Shown piece by piece: positions 35,312-44,083 of a stretch of DNA of 61,602 bases. Numbering within the stretch: position 1 is the stretch's first letter; every line of letters starts with the position of its first letter. The translations under genes were made by a program, and so were the position numbers. The notes beneath the pieces were generated by a model that was not told the origin of the DNA, ran no database searches, and saw only the letters and a list, made by a program, of their open reading frames with translations. Source of the stretch: Verrucomicrobiota bacterium (GTDB taxonomy: Bacteria > Verrucomicrobiota > Verrucomicrobiia > Verrucomicrobiales > DEV007); the NCBI GenBank assembly GCA_963205275.1, contig CAUJIH010000082.1:1-61602 (forward strand). Direction: 5' to 3'.

Positions 35312-36154
35312 ATGGAAGCAAAATTTTCATCTTTTTTAACAGACACGCACGCTCACCTCGTCTCCTCTCGGTTCACCGAGAGAATTGATGAGATACTTCT
35401 CCGTGCGAAGGAGGCCGGAGTCCGGCGAATTGTATCGATCTCGTGCGATGTGGAGGATACGGAGGCGAATATCGCCTTGGCAACAACCCATTCTGGAATT
35501 TTTGCTACGGCGGGAATCCATCCCTGCTCCGTCCACGAGCCTGGTGAGGATGGCTGGCGAGAGCGGCTTCGCGAATTGACGAAGGAGCCCGCAGTGGTCG
35601 CGGTCGGAGAGATCGGTTTGGATCACTATCACCCACCGCAGGATGGCAGCACAGAGAGCGAGTGGCGTCAGCTTCAGATGTCAATCTTCGAGGAGATGCT
35701 ACAATTAGCTCAGGATATGAACTTACCGGCAGTCGTTCATTCACGGGAATGTACAAGCGCCACTTTGGACGTTCTGGCGAATTTCCCTCTCGTGCGTGCC
35801 GTCTTACACTGCTTCAACGGCACGAGACCGGAAGCTGAACGTGCTCTCGACATGGGCCATTTTTTCTCCTTTACCGGAGTGCTGACCTACCCAAAAGCCC
35901 CCGAAGTCCGCGAAGTCGCCGCATTCATTCCCCTGAATCGGATCATGGTAGAGACAGATTCGCCTTACCTAGCTCCGGTTCCGTTTCGCGGAAAAACCTG
36001 TGAACCGGCGATGGTTCGACACACTGCGTTTCAGTTGGCCGAAGTGAAACGAATGGGACTCGACGAAATTGCGACCATCACGTCTGAGAATGCTGAACAT
36101 TTTTTCCCATTATCTAAAATGAATCTCAATTCCGAGCATTCACTCCTTGCATGA
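35312..36154 (+). CDS. tatD: TatD family metal-dependent hydrolase
   Basis: The 280-residue TIM-barrel nuclease or amidase has all metal-binding blocks: TDTHAHL, GIHPCSV, VGEIGLDHYH, AVVHSRE, LHCFNGT and VETDSPYL. TatD enzymes act as 3-prime to 5-prime DNA exonucleases or D-aminoacyl-tRNA deacylases. AGGAG lies about ten bases before the ATG. It diverges from the ShlB-like gene across a 136-base gap. Confidence 0.92.
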   Translation: MEAKFSSFLTDTHAHLVSSRFTERIDEILLRAKEAGVRRIVSISCDVEDTEANIALATTHSGIFATAGIHPCSVHEPGEDGWRERLRELTKEPAVVAVGEIGLDHYHPPQDGSTESEWRQLQMSIFEEMLQLAQDMNLPAVVHSRECTSATLDVLANFPLVRAVLHCFNGTRPEAERALDMGHFFSFTGVLTYPKAPEVREVAAFIPLNRIMVETDSPYLAPVPFRGKTCEPAMVRHTAFQLAEVKRMGLDEIATITSENAEHFFPLSKMNLNSEHSLLA

Positions 36155-36384
36155 TGCAACCCCACATGATCTCATTGGAACTGATCATGCTCTCAGACCG
36201 TCGCTATTTGATTCGCGAGAATACGTTCTCTCGCCTGCCCGCCCAGCCCCCTCGGGAGAAGGCGACTCACTTCAACGCAACCCTGACGGAGGATCATACT
36301 CTATTCCTGCTGAATCAGCTACGAGAACGCCGCACGACCGTTCGCCGTCGGGGATGGATCGCCCGCTTATTCCGCCGTCGCTGA
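36151..36384 (+). CDS. Small basic hypothetical protein
   Basis: The 77-residue frame overlaps the end of tatD by four bases (ATGA) and ends 18 bases inside the 3-prime end of convergent ligA. The C-terminus is strongly basic (RRTTVRRRGWIARLFRRR), which could be membrane- or nucleic-acid-binding. No family is recognised. Coupling to tatD is the main support; it could be a chance frame. Confidence 0.4.
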   Translation: MMQPHMISLELIMLSDRRYLIRENTFSRLPAQPPREKATHFNATLTEDHTLFLLNQLRERRTTVRRRGWIARLFRRR

Positions 36385-38496
36385 AGGAACGTTCAGAAGG
36401 ATCTCCAACTCTGTCTCGGAGATCACTGCGATCCCTAGCGACTCCGCCTTTTCTCGCTTCGATCCCCCACCCTCTCCGGCCAGGAGATAATCGGTGTTCT
36501 TGCTCACACTGCCTGAGACATTGCCTCCGGCGGCCTCGATTTTCTCTTTGATCAAATCACGAGGAGAGGACAGCGTCCCCGTGATCACGAACGTCTTTCC
36601 ACTCACTCCCGACGCTGCGTCTCCTCTCTCCGTCGGGAAGGGCGCATAATTTCCCGACTGCGGATCGATCCCGAGACGTGCGAGTTGTGCGAGTAATTCC
36701 ACTCCACTTTCACTCTCGAAAAAATGAATCACATTGCTCGCAACCGCAGGCCCCACCTCGCTGGCAATCCGATATGGAGCGAGGAATTCATTGTCATCCT
36801 TCCTCTGTCCTGTGGAAAAAGTCTGAAGGACGCGTAGAATCTCTGAATCCGCTAGCTCAGCAAGATTGCGATGAAGGCGGGCTAGTTCCTTCGCAGCGGA
36901 TTCGCCAACTTGGGGAATCCCGAATCCAAACAGCCAGCGATGCAAGGGTAGGCTCTTCGCCGCCTCCGCCGCGCTCACGATCTTAGCGGCATTCTTCTCG
37001 CCCAGAATTCGAGGCTCCTCATCCGTGCCGAGGTTCAGACCGGCTAGCTTTCCCTCCGACAGAGTGAATAGATCGAGCGGCTCCGCTGTCCACTCTCGCT
37101 CCACAAGCTTCTCTGCAACAATGGATCCCACGCCTGCAATATCGAGCGCTTTCCGGCTAACAAGTTGCTTCAGTCGATTCGCCGTCTTGGCCTGACAAGC
37201 CGGATTTTGGCATTTCCAAGCGACAAAGCCCTCCTCCTGCGCAATCGGACTACCGCAGACGGGGCACTTTCCCCCCATCTCTTCGTAAAGGTTGTAGGGA
37301 CGAGTCCCCTCCGGTCGCTTCTCCATCATCACCTTCACCACAGCCGGAATAATTTCGCCCGCTTTCTCAATGATCACCGTATCACCAATTCGGACATCTT
37401 TGCGATCAATCTCATCCTGATTGTGCAGCGTGGATCGACGGACAGTGGTGCCAGAAATTAGCACTGGATCGAGTTCAGCCACGGGCGTTAAAGTGCCCGT
37501 GCGGCCCACCTGGATCGTGATGCCCCGAAGAATTGTTTCTTTTTGCTCCGGAGGATACTTGTAGGCCGCCGCCCACCGAGGAGCGCGAGCGGTCGCTCCC
37601 AGCCTGTCGCGGTCCGTGAAATCGAGCACCTTCACGACGGCCCCATCCGTCTCGAAGGGCAGTGTGTGGCGCAGCACATCCAGCTCGCGAATCGCCGAGA
37701 GCACTCCCTCAATTGAATCTGCTCTCCAGATCGGGCCATTCACCGGAAGTCCCCATTGCTGCAGCGCTTCGTTCAGTTGCTCGGAACCTTCCGGGGTATA
37801 TCCCTCGATTCGGCCAAAACCATGAGCCAGGAAATCCAGTGGGCGCTTCGCCACCTCACGTGAGTCCAGCAACTTCAGCGTGCCTGCCGCAGCATTCCTC
37901 GGGTTTTTGAAAACCGCCAGTCCGGCCTCATCACGGGAGCGATTGAGTGTGGCAAAGGCTTCCTTAGGAAGAAAAATCTCGCCTCGGACCTCCAGCCACG
38001 TAGGCGCACCCTCGGCCAAGCGCAAAGGCACACGTCGAATCGTGCGAACATTGTCCGTAATCACGTCACCGACGCTTCCGTCTCCTCGAGTGACGGCATA
38101 TTCTAGATTCCCCTCTTTGTAATGAAGCGATACCGCGACTCCGTCGATTTTCGGCTCCACCGTTACGACGACATCGTTCCGTCCCAGTCCTTTTTGCACA
38201 CGAGCGAAAAAATCCGCCATCTCACCTTCCGAAAATTGGTCGTCAATACTCAGCATCGGTACGTCGTGAGGGCGCTGCTCGAATCCCTGGAGCGGCTCTC
38301 CTCCCACTCGTCGCGTGGGTGAATTCACATCTATCAATTCTGGATACTCTCTCTCCAGCAATTCCAAACTCCGGAATAGCTGATCATATTCAAAGTCAGA
38401 GATTTCCGGCTGCACCTCCGTATAATAAAGACGATTGTGGTGCTCGATTTCACGAGTTAGTCGATTGATCTCCTGCTTTGCCTCGATCGGGTTCAT
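36367..38496 (-). CDS. ligA: NAD-dependent DNA ligase LigA
   Basis: About 709 residues, normal for LigA. The adenylation domain has the AMP-lysine in EPKIDG. Then come the OB fold, a Cys4 zinc finger (CPVC ... C-x4-C), helix-hairpin-helix repeats and a C-terminal BRCT domain. It joins nicks in replication and repair. ATG 38496 is preferred over an upstream TTG at 38508, which would add four residues. Its start overlaps nothing essential but lies nine bases after the BrnA-like gene, whose stop is at 38505. Confidence 0.96.
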   Translation of the reverse strand: MNPIEAKQEINRLTREIEHHNRLYYTEVQPEISDFEYDQLFRSLELLEREYPELIDVNSPTRRVGGEPLQGFEQRPHDVPMLSIDDQFSEGEMADFFARVQKGLGRNDVVVTVEPKIDGVAVSLHYKEGNLEYAVTRGDGSVGDVITDNVRTIRRVPLRLAEGAPTWLEVRGEIFLPKEAFATLNRSRDEAGLAVFKNPRNAAAGTLKLLDSREVAKRPLDFLAHGFGRIEGYTPEGSEQLNEALQQWGLPVNGPIWRADSIEGVLSAIRELDVLRHTLPFETDGAVVKVLDFTDRDRLGATARAPRWAAAYKYPPEQKETILRGITIQVGRTGTLTPVAELDPVLISGTTVRRSTLHNQDEIDRKDVRIGDTVIIEKAGEIIPAVVKVMMEKRPEGTRPYNLYEEMGGKCPVCGSPIAQEEGFVAWKCQNPACQAKTANRLKQLVSRKALDIAGVGSIVAEKLVEREWTAEPLDLFTLSEGKLAGLNLGTDEEPRILGEKNAAKIVSAAEAAKSLPLHRWLFGFGIPQVGESAAKELARLHRNLAELADSEILRVLQTFSTGQRKDDNEFLAPYRIASEVGPAVASNVIHFFESESGVELLAQLARLGIDPQSGNYAPFPTERGDAASGVSGKTFVITGTLSSPRDLIKEKIEAAGGNVSGSVSKNTDYLLAGEGGGSKREKAESLGIAVISETELEILLNVPSATAE

Positions 38497-38504
38497 ATCC
38501 GTCG

Positions 38505-38795
38505 TCAATTGTCGCCCCGATCCGAGCGCTTCGCGATCTCTTCCTCCAAGCGCTCACTGAGCCACTGCTTAACCATGCTCTGGTAATTCAGGTATCGCTG
38601 TCGAGCCAAGCGTTTGATTCGACTCAGCATCTGCGGATCAAAACGCAGAGTCACGGTGGCGGATTCACGGACGGTCTGCCGCTGCACAGCAGAATTCATC
38701 AACCTGGGATCGAGCGAATGCCCGGCCCAGAATGCGGCCTCCTCCACCTCGTCTTCAAACTCAGGGATCTGATTCCAGGATTCGATAATCTTCAC
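38505..38795 (-). CDS. BrnA-like ribbon-helix-helix antitoxin
   Basis: The 96-residue protein starts at GTG 38795. The C-terminal half is a ribbon-helix-helix motif (ATVTLRFDP strand, then MLSRIKRLARQR and YQSMVKQWLSERL helices), which is the CopG/BrnA layout with the DNA-binding part at the end. The N-terminal half is acidic and would bind the toxin. It follows the BrnT-like gene by 93 bases, matching the toxin-first order of brnTA loci, and runs into ligA. Confidence 0.75.
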   Translation of the reverse strand: MKIIESWNQIPEFEDEVEEAAFWAGHSLDPRLMNSAVQRQTVRESATVTLRFDPQMLSRIKRLARQRYLNYQSMVKQWLSERLEEEIAKRSDRGDN

Positions 38796-38888
38796 CTGAG
38801 TAAGGAGCAGGAGAAAGTGCTGCTTTGCAACGAATTTTCGGTGACCCTGTTACATCACAGAATCGACCCTCTACACTCTTCAAAACGA

Positions 38889-39167
38889 TCACATCCACTC
38901 GGCATTCTTACGTTCGTAAAAAGCACTCTCCGCCTCCGTCATTTCTCGACAGAGAATTACACGACAGGATTTCCCATCCGTCCAGAACACCGAGAACAAG
39001 TAACGATTGCCTACGGTCTTTCCCAGATTGAAATAGCGAGCCTCATTCTGATTATGCTCTGATTCCGGCAGTAGACGAATGGCGAACGGATCCTCGAAGA
39101 CTTCCTCTACCTCCTTCGGAGTGATGTCTTTCAGGTCATAGTGACAATCGATCCAGTCAAAATCCAT
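38889..39167 (-). CDS. BrnT-like ribonuclease toxin
   Basis: The 92-residue protein shows the BrnT/RelE-like fold pattern: MDFDWID start, a VEEVFEDPFA helix, LGKTVGNRYLFSVF strands, and CRVILCREMTEAESAFYERK near the end. BrnT toxins are mRNA-cleaving ribonucleases held by BrnA. The usual R-x2-R-x2-E region is represented by CREMTEAE, so catalytic competence is uncertain. Confidence 0.75.
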   Translation of the reverse strand: MDFDWIDCHYDLKDITPKEVEEVFEDPFAIRLLPESEHNQNEARYFNLGKTVGNRYLFSVFWTDGKSCRVILCREMTEAESAFYERKNAEWM

Positions 39168-39342
39168 TCTGCTTGAGTTCCCGCATTCTCGCGGTCGTAT
39201 TCGGGATTCCGCCCCGTTCCGAATTGTATCGCGAGTGATCAGAAAAGCAAGACGCCGAGAATCATTCTCTGCGCTTGGCCGTAAGTATGAAAGAAGAAAC
39301 CACGCCTACCACCCGTATAAGCGCGGGAATACCCTTCACTTT

Positions 39343-39370
39343 TTGAGAATCCCTAATAGCTATCTATAAA
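39343..39370 (+). promoter_or_regulatory. Sigma-70-like promoter for the lipoprotein gene
   Basis: TTGAGA (39343-39348), a 16-base spacer and TATAAA (39365-39370) lie about 50 bases before the lipoprotein start. It is one of the clearest promoter matches in the window. The surrounding 39168-39421 is A/T richer than its neighbours and holds no gene. Confidence 0.5.
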
Positions 39371-39421
39371 TTTCATCAATTTAAACTTTACTAATGATCA
39401 AGTACGCTTCATAAATCCATC

Positions 39422-39943
39422 GTGTTCTTTCGTGTTCCTACGGTAGCGATTGTGTTTTGTCTGATGACCTCCTGTCAGGTGATCGGGCGAAAGCCTTACG
39501 CTCCGCCGCCGCGACTGGCTCAGGTGGAAGATGTCGAAGTGGTGGTTCGGGAGTTCGCCGGACGGCCAGAGGCGAACGCTATCGTCAAAGGTCATCTTTC
39601 GAGCACAGCCGCCCAGCTTGTCGATTCCCGTCAATCGCGAGAAGGCGAGCTTCTCATCGTCGAGGTGATGGAACAGACTCCACACGGGGCGACTCCAACC
39701 CCGCTCGCTGATGCGGTCGTCGCGGCGACTCCGGAGGATACTACCCCGTCTTTCGAGACCGTGATTCCGATCGAGATTCTCGGACTCGATCCGGGCCCCC
39801 ATCTCCTGAGAGTGAATGGACTTGAGATCCCGTTTGAGATTCCCACGCCCCGAGCCACGCTGGTCTCCTCGGACGACAGCCAGCCGCACTCTCCGATCAC
39901 TCTCGTGGATGAATTTATCCTGCCTTCCCCTGCATCGCAGTGA
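39422..39943 (+). CDS. Predicted lipoprotein of unknown function
   Basis: 173 residues. The N-terminus is a lipoprotein signal with lipobox LMTSC (Cys near residue 18), so the mature protein is anchored to a membrane. The rest is proline- and acid-rich with two short beta-type segments (VEVVVREFAG and HLLRVNGLEIPFEIP) and no family I recognise. It starts at GTG 39422. It lies ahead of a sulfatase on the same strand, 119 bases away, but no joint role can be claimed. Confidence 0.7.
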   Translation: MFFRVPTVAIVFCLMTSCQVIGRKPYAPPPRLAQVEDVEVVVREFAGRPEANAIVKGHLSSTAAQLVDSRQSREGELLIVEVMEQTPHGATPTPLADAVVAATPEDTTPSFETVIPIEILGLDPGPHLLRVNGLEIPFEIPTPRATLVSSDDSQPHSPITLVDEFILPSPASQ

Positions 39944-40062
39944 GTCACAGATTCCCCTTCCCTTCTCTTTCTGCATCTATCGACGGAAATGCGCGATCAG
40001 AAATTGATTGCCTTTCATGCGGTTGAAGTACGAATTTATTCGATCTTCAATTTTGACTACCG

Positions 40063-41607
40063 ATGACAATGCTTCGGATTCTTCTTCCGACTGTTCTCCT
40101 CACCGCCTTCGCTACTTGCTGTATTGCTGCAGATCGATTGCCGAACGTCGTGATCGTGATGACGGATGACCAGGGGTATGCCGATATCAGCCCGAACGGT
40201 GCTGAGGGCTTCGAGACGCCGAACATCTCGCGCATGGCGAAGGAGGGGCGGCTTTTCACCCGATGGAATGCCGGGCATCCGGTCTGCTCCGCATCAAGGG
40301 CGGCTCTGCTCACGGGATGCTACTCGAACCGCTTCGGGATCAACGGGGCACTCTCGCCCGGCAGTCCCATCGGGATCGCATCGGATGAAGTGACGATGGC
40401 CGAACTCTTCCGCTCGAAGGGCTACGCCACCGCGATTTACGGGAAATGGCATCTCGGGGACCATGAGAAATTCCTGCCTTTGCAACACGGCTTCGACGAG
40501 TACTTCGGCATCCCCTACTCCTGCGATATGTGGCCGAAGCACCCCACAGCGACCCATTTCCCGCCGCTTCCGCTGATCGAGGGGAAGCGGCGCATCCGTA
40601 CCGTCGATGAGCGCGACCAGCGGATGATGACGACTTGGCTGACGACGCGAGCGGTGGATTTCATCAACCGAAATCGGGAGCGACCGTTTTTCCTCTATGT
40701 TCCGCACCCGCAGCCGCACGTTCCGCTTTTCGTCAGTGATCGCTTTGCCGGAAAGACGAAGCGGGGACTCTACGGCGACGTGATCAGCGAAATCGACTGG
40801 TCCGTCGGCGAAATCCTCAACGCGATCAACACGAACGGACTCGCCGAGGATACACTGATCATTTTTACCAGTGACAACGGCCCTTGGCTCTCCTACGGCA
40901 CTCATGGCGGATCGGCGAAACCGTTTCGCGAGGGAAAAGGCACGGCTTGGGAGGGCGGATCGCGTGAACCCATGGTGATGCGGTGGATCGGGAAGATCCC
41001 GGCAGGAACTGTCTGCGATCTCCCCGTCGAGCACATCGATCTGTTCCCGACCTTCGCCAAAATGATCGGAGCAGAGTTGCCGAAACACAAGATCGACGGA
41101 CTGGACGTGATGCCCATTCTCCTCGGCGAACCCGGCGCGAAAAATCCGCACGATGCCTACTGGGTCTATTATAAACAAAACGAACTGCAAGCCGTGATTT
41201 CGGGGCGGTGGAAACTGATCCTCCCGCACGAATATCGCACGCTCAACGGAGCCGTGGGTCGAGATGACGGGCTGCCGATTCCCTACGAATCAAAAAAGGC
41301 TGAACTGAGCCTCTTCGATCTGGCGAATGATATCAGCGAGACGACCGATGTCAGTAAGCAATATCCTGAAATTCTCGCAAAGATGCTGAACCTCGCGGAT
41401 GCAGCTCGGGCCGAACTGGGAGATACCCTAACAAAGCAGTCAAGCGGCGCAGGATCTCGTGCACCCGGCCAGCTCACCGATCAGGAACTGACCGAGCTAG
41501 AAGCCATTCTGTGGCCCAATGGCAAACCGAAGCAGAATCAATCGGGAAAAGGAAAAGGTCCAAAAAATGGGTCAGGGAAAGCCAAGACGAATCCGCAGGC
41601 CAACTGA
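40063..41607 (+). CDS. Secreted arylsulfatase / N-acetylgalactosamine-sulfatase type
   Basis: 514 residues with a signal peptide (LLPTVLLTAFATCCIAA). The metal-binding MTDDQGYAD is intact, and the formylglycine site is CSASR (Cys near residue 75), which fits the C-x-A-x-R variant read by formylglycine-generating enzyme. GKWHLGDH and TSDNGPW follow. Such sulfatases strip sulfate from algal or animal glycans outside the cytoplasm. The C-terminus carries about 25 extra residues rich in K, G and N. A second sulfatase is at 14466. Confidence 0.93.
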   Translation: MTMLRILLPTVLLTAFATCCIAADRLPNVVIVMTDDQGYADISPNGAEGFETPNISRMAKEGRLFTRWNAGHPVCSASRAALLTGCYSNRFGINGALSPGSPIGIASDEVTMAELFRSKGYATAIYGKWHLGDHEKFLPLQHGFDEYFGIPYSCDMWPKHPTATHFPPLPLIEGKRRIRTVDERDQRMMTTWLTTRAVDFINRNRERPFFLYVPHPQPHVPLFVSDRFAGKTKRGLYGDVISEIDWSVGEILNAINTNGLAEDTLIIFTSDNGPWLSYGTHGGSAKPFREGKGTAWEGGSREPMVMRWIGKIPAGTVCDLPVEHIDLFPTFAKMIGAELPKHKIDGLDVMPILLGEPGAKNPHDAYWVYYKQNELQAVISGRWKLILPHEYRTLNGAVGRDDGLPIPYESKKAELSLFDLANDISETTDVSKQYPEILAKMLNLADAARAELGDTLTKQSSGAGSRAPGQLTDQELTELEAILWPNGKPKQNQSGKGKGPKNGSGKAKTNPQAN

Positions 41608-41666
41608 GGCATTGCCTCGGCTCGCGAGTGATTTGCAAAGTGCTCGTTTTCTGGCACAATGACGAC

Positions 41667-42536
41667 ATGAAACTTGTGCCGCTTGCGGGATGTCTTCTCC
41701 TTGTTACCGTTGCCAGAGCCGCACCCTTGGAAAAAATCGAGAATTGCACTCTGGTGGAGACACCGTGGGCCGATGGAGATAGTTTTCTCGTGAAGGCTCC
41801 TGCCGGTCAGGAAATGACTGTCCGATTGTATGGAGCCGACTGCATCGAGTGGCATGTCACGGACCGCTCGGATGAGGATCGATTGAGAACCCAGCGCCGT
41901 TATTTCGGAATTACCACGATCAATGCGGATCCCAAGCGATCTATCGAACTCGCGAAAGGCTTCGGAGAGCAGGCGGCCCAGTATGTGAAAGCCTCTCTCT
42001 CGCAGCCTTTCACCGTGTACACCGCCTACGCAGACGCTAGGGGAGACGGACGATACAAGCGCGTGTATGCCTTTGTCGTGTCGCATCAAGGGCAGGACAT
42101 CGCTTCAGAATTGGTTGCCAAGGGACTCGCTCGGGCTTTCGGAGTCTATCGAGAGACCTGGCAGGGCTGGTCGCAATCTGAATATCGCGCCTATATGGAG
42201 GGACTGGAACTGAGGGCTGCCTCCTCACGAGCCGGAATCTGGGCGCACACGAACTGGAACTCTTTGCCGGAAGAGCGTCGAATTCAGTGGAGTGAGGACG
42301 AGAAAATCGCTCTCGCCATCGATAAGGCTCCTTCCATCAGCGAAGGCGAAGAAATTAATCCCAATACGGCCGCACGGGACGATCTCATGCGGCTGCCGGG
42401 AATTGGCGAAACGTATGCGAATCGAATCATCGAAAATCGGCCCTACGCGGCCGCCGAAGATCTAATGAACGTGCCCGGCATCGGTCCGAGCAAACTGGAA
42501 AAACTCCTGCCCTATCTGAAATTCTCGGAAAATTAA
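41667..42536 (+). CDS. Secreted thermonuclease-like protein with helix-hairpin-helix tail
   Basis: 289 residues from ATG 41667 (signal peptide LAGCLLLVTVARA). An SNase domain (about 30-190) has the DGDSF start, a VRLYGADCIE strand and the QDIASELVAKGLARA helix. It ends in two helix-hairpin-helix units (LMRLPGIGETYA and LMNVPGIGPSKL) of the ComEA type that bind DNA backbone. It likely degrades or grips extracellular DNA. Its stop touches a phage-gene fragment on the other strand. Confidence 0.85.
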   Translation: MKLVPLAGCLLLVTVARAAPLEKIENCTLVETPWADGDSFLVKAPAGQEMTVRLYGADCIEWHVTDRSDEDRLRTQRRYFGITTINADPKRSIELAKGFGEQAAQYVKASLSQPFTVYTAYADARGDGRYKRVYAFVVSHQGQDIASELVAKGLARAFGVYRETWQGWSQSEYRAYMEGLELRAASSRAGIWAHTNWNSLPEERRIQWSEDEKIALAIDKAPSISEGEEINPNTAARDDLMRLPGIGETYANRIIENRPYAAAEDLMNVPGIGPSKLEKLLPYLKFSEN

Positions 42537-42540
42537 CCGC

Positions 42541-42745
42541 AGCGTGGCCGGGGTGCCGTCCTTTTTCGGGATCCCGCTCGATGGACGGGCGCTGTTCTGT
42601 CGAATGCCGCCTTTGCGCAAGACTCCGTCAGCACCATGGATATCGCCCACATCAGTTCCGCCTTGCGCTCACCTTTCAGCTTGCACGCATAGCGCCGCAT
42701 CGACGGCGTCAGCGAATCACGGGCTATCTTTACCGTCACCTTCAT
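42541..42745 (-). pseudogene. Phage morphogenesis/tail protein fragment
   Basis: From ATG 42745 the frame gives KVTVKIARDSLTPSMRRYA and a Lys-rich helix (KGERKAELMWAISMVL). In the adjacent frame it resumes with PKKDGTPATLR, which is the common PPKKDGTPATL block of phage virion-morphogenesis (gpG/Phage_tail_S-like) proteins. It is thus frameshifted near 42575 and cut off at 42541, right beside the nuclease stop. Family assignment is from pattern memory and is moderate. Confidence 0.45.
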
Positions 42746-42748
42746 GCG

Positions 42749-42889
42749 TCAATACCGTATCTTTCCCTCCTCTATCTCCTGCAGCCATTCCTTACCCGGT
42801 AGCCAGCCACCATTCTCGTCATAGGGATACTCCTCGCCCCCTTCCGGGATGGGGTTTTTATCGTAGTATTTCAGAGAGAGGCACAGAGT
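42749..42889 (-). pseudogene. C-terminal fragment of another phage-type protein
   Basis: About 40 residues (LKYYDKNPIPEGGEEYPYDE, then WLPGKEWLQEIEEGKIRY) end at a TGA three bases before the ATG of the downstream fragment. Such tight packing is typical of a phage operon. The N-terminal part is missing beyond an in-frame stop near 42892. I do not know the family. Confidence 0.4.
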
Positions 42890-43021
42890 TTTTTAAGACT
42901 TGATCACGGAATCATTCCCCGATTCTCCCCTGGCACATCTTTGCGGGTGATATTCTGGGAGTAGGCTGTGGCTCTTGTGATTTCTAGAGGATTGCGATAC
43001 ACTGACTTCGCTCCGCATAGA

Positions 43022-43426
43022 ATGAAGCAGTTTTTTTCACGCCGATCCGGGTTTACCCTCCTCGAGTTGCTCATGGCGATGGCGCTTTTCACCATCGCTG
43101 CCGTTAGCTTGGCCGGAGCGCTGAATCTGATCAGTCTGACGGTGGGAGAGTCGATCAGTGATGCGGAGGTGCGGGACAGTCTTCGCTCCATGATGCTCGA
43201 GATCACTCGCGATCCCGCGATCCGGGAAGAAACGAGAGAAACCAATCCTGACGAGCGAGGGCTTTTCTTCCATATCGAAGTCAAGCAGCTCACCCTGACT
43301 ACTGAGGATGCGATTCCTCTTCAGGGCTTGTTCGAGGTGACCGTAACTGCCCTGCAGGACACCGGACGGAACAGGCGCACAGAGCTAGACTCTGCCACCA
43401 CTTATTCTAACGTAAACCTCCTATAA
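43022..43426 (+). CDS. Pseudopilin, GspI-like
   Basis: 134 residues with a prepilin leader: short basic stretch, SGFTLLELLMAMALFTIAAV, Glu at +5. It would be cut by a prepilin peptidase and assemble at the tip of a type II secretion pseudopilus. GspI-like is inferred from order, as the first gene before a GspJ- and a GspK-like protein. It is the first gene of an eight-gene plus-strand operon reaching the secretin. Confidence 0.75.
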   Translation: MKQFFSRRSGFTLLELLMAMALFTIAAVSLAGALNLISLTVGESISDAEVRDSLRSMMLEITRDPAIREETRETNPDERGLFFHIEVKQLTLTTEDAIPLQGLFEVTVTALQDTGRNRRTELDSATTYSNVNLL

Positions 43427-43447
43427 TCGGCGATTTATCGTTCCATC

Positions 43448-44083
43448 ATGCTTCGTCACCGCCCCAGCTCTCGCGGCTTCACCCTACTCGAAATGATGCT
43501 TTCGGTGGCGGTTTTCGTTCTACTGGTGACGGCGGCTTTTTCCTTGGTCGGGGCGACGACGGAGATGATGACAGAAGTCTCAGATGCCCAGAACTCTGCG
43601 GCAACGCGCATGAGACTGATCGAGACCTGTCGAGTCGCCTTCGAATCATTGACGAAGGATTCTTCCCTGGAATTCGAATATCGTCAGAGAGGAAATGGCC
43701 AATACGATACATACCTGATCTTCGTGAACGCACCTGACGCTTTCGACTTCGGACTCAACACAGGGGAAGAAATTCGTCGCGTCGTCTTTGCCTCGGAGAT
43801 TCAGCCATCCGGCTTTATTCGATCAGGAATTTATTATCTGGACGATCTCGCATACGAAGATGCGAAAAAGAACGACTTTGAGTTATTTCGACTAGACCTC
43901 CCCTTCGTCGAACTGATTCCACGGATGAGACAGCTCTCTTGGCGCTTCTATGATCCCATTTCCAGAAACTGGAAACAAACCTTGGATGGGAATATCCAGA
44001 CTAATTTGGCAGAGATCACCTTTCAGATTGATGCGCAGACAACTCCCCTGCGCAGTGTTTTCTGGCATCCTACCGGATCATGA
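43448..44083 (+). CDS. Pseudopilin, GspJ-like
   Basis: 211 residues. The leader is RGFTLLEMMLSVAVFVLLV, then a globular domain of the size of GspJ. Its stop overlaps the next start by four bases (44080-44083), so it is translated with the GspK-like protein. GspI, GspJ and GspK form a tip complex in known type II systems, which fits the order here. Confidence 0.8.
   Translation: MLRHRPSSRGFTLLEMMLSVAVFVLLVTAAFSLVGATTEMMTEVSDAQNSAATRMRLIETCRVAFESLTKDSSLEFEYRQRGNGQYDTYLIFVNAPDAFDFGLNTGEEIRRVVFASEIQPSGFIRSGIYYLDDLAYEDAKKNDFELFRLDLPFVELIPRMRQLSWRFYDPISRNWKQTLDGNIQTNLAEITFQIDAQTTPLRSVFWHPTGS

Noticed and set aside
40294..41229. Antisense frame of 311 codons in the second sulfatase
   Set aside because: It lies opposite conserved sulfatase motifs and has no motif of its own.
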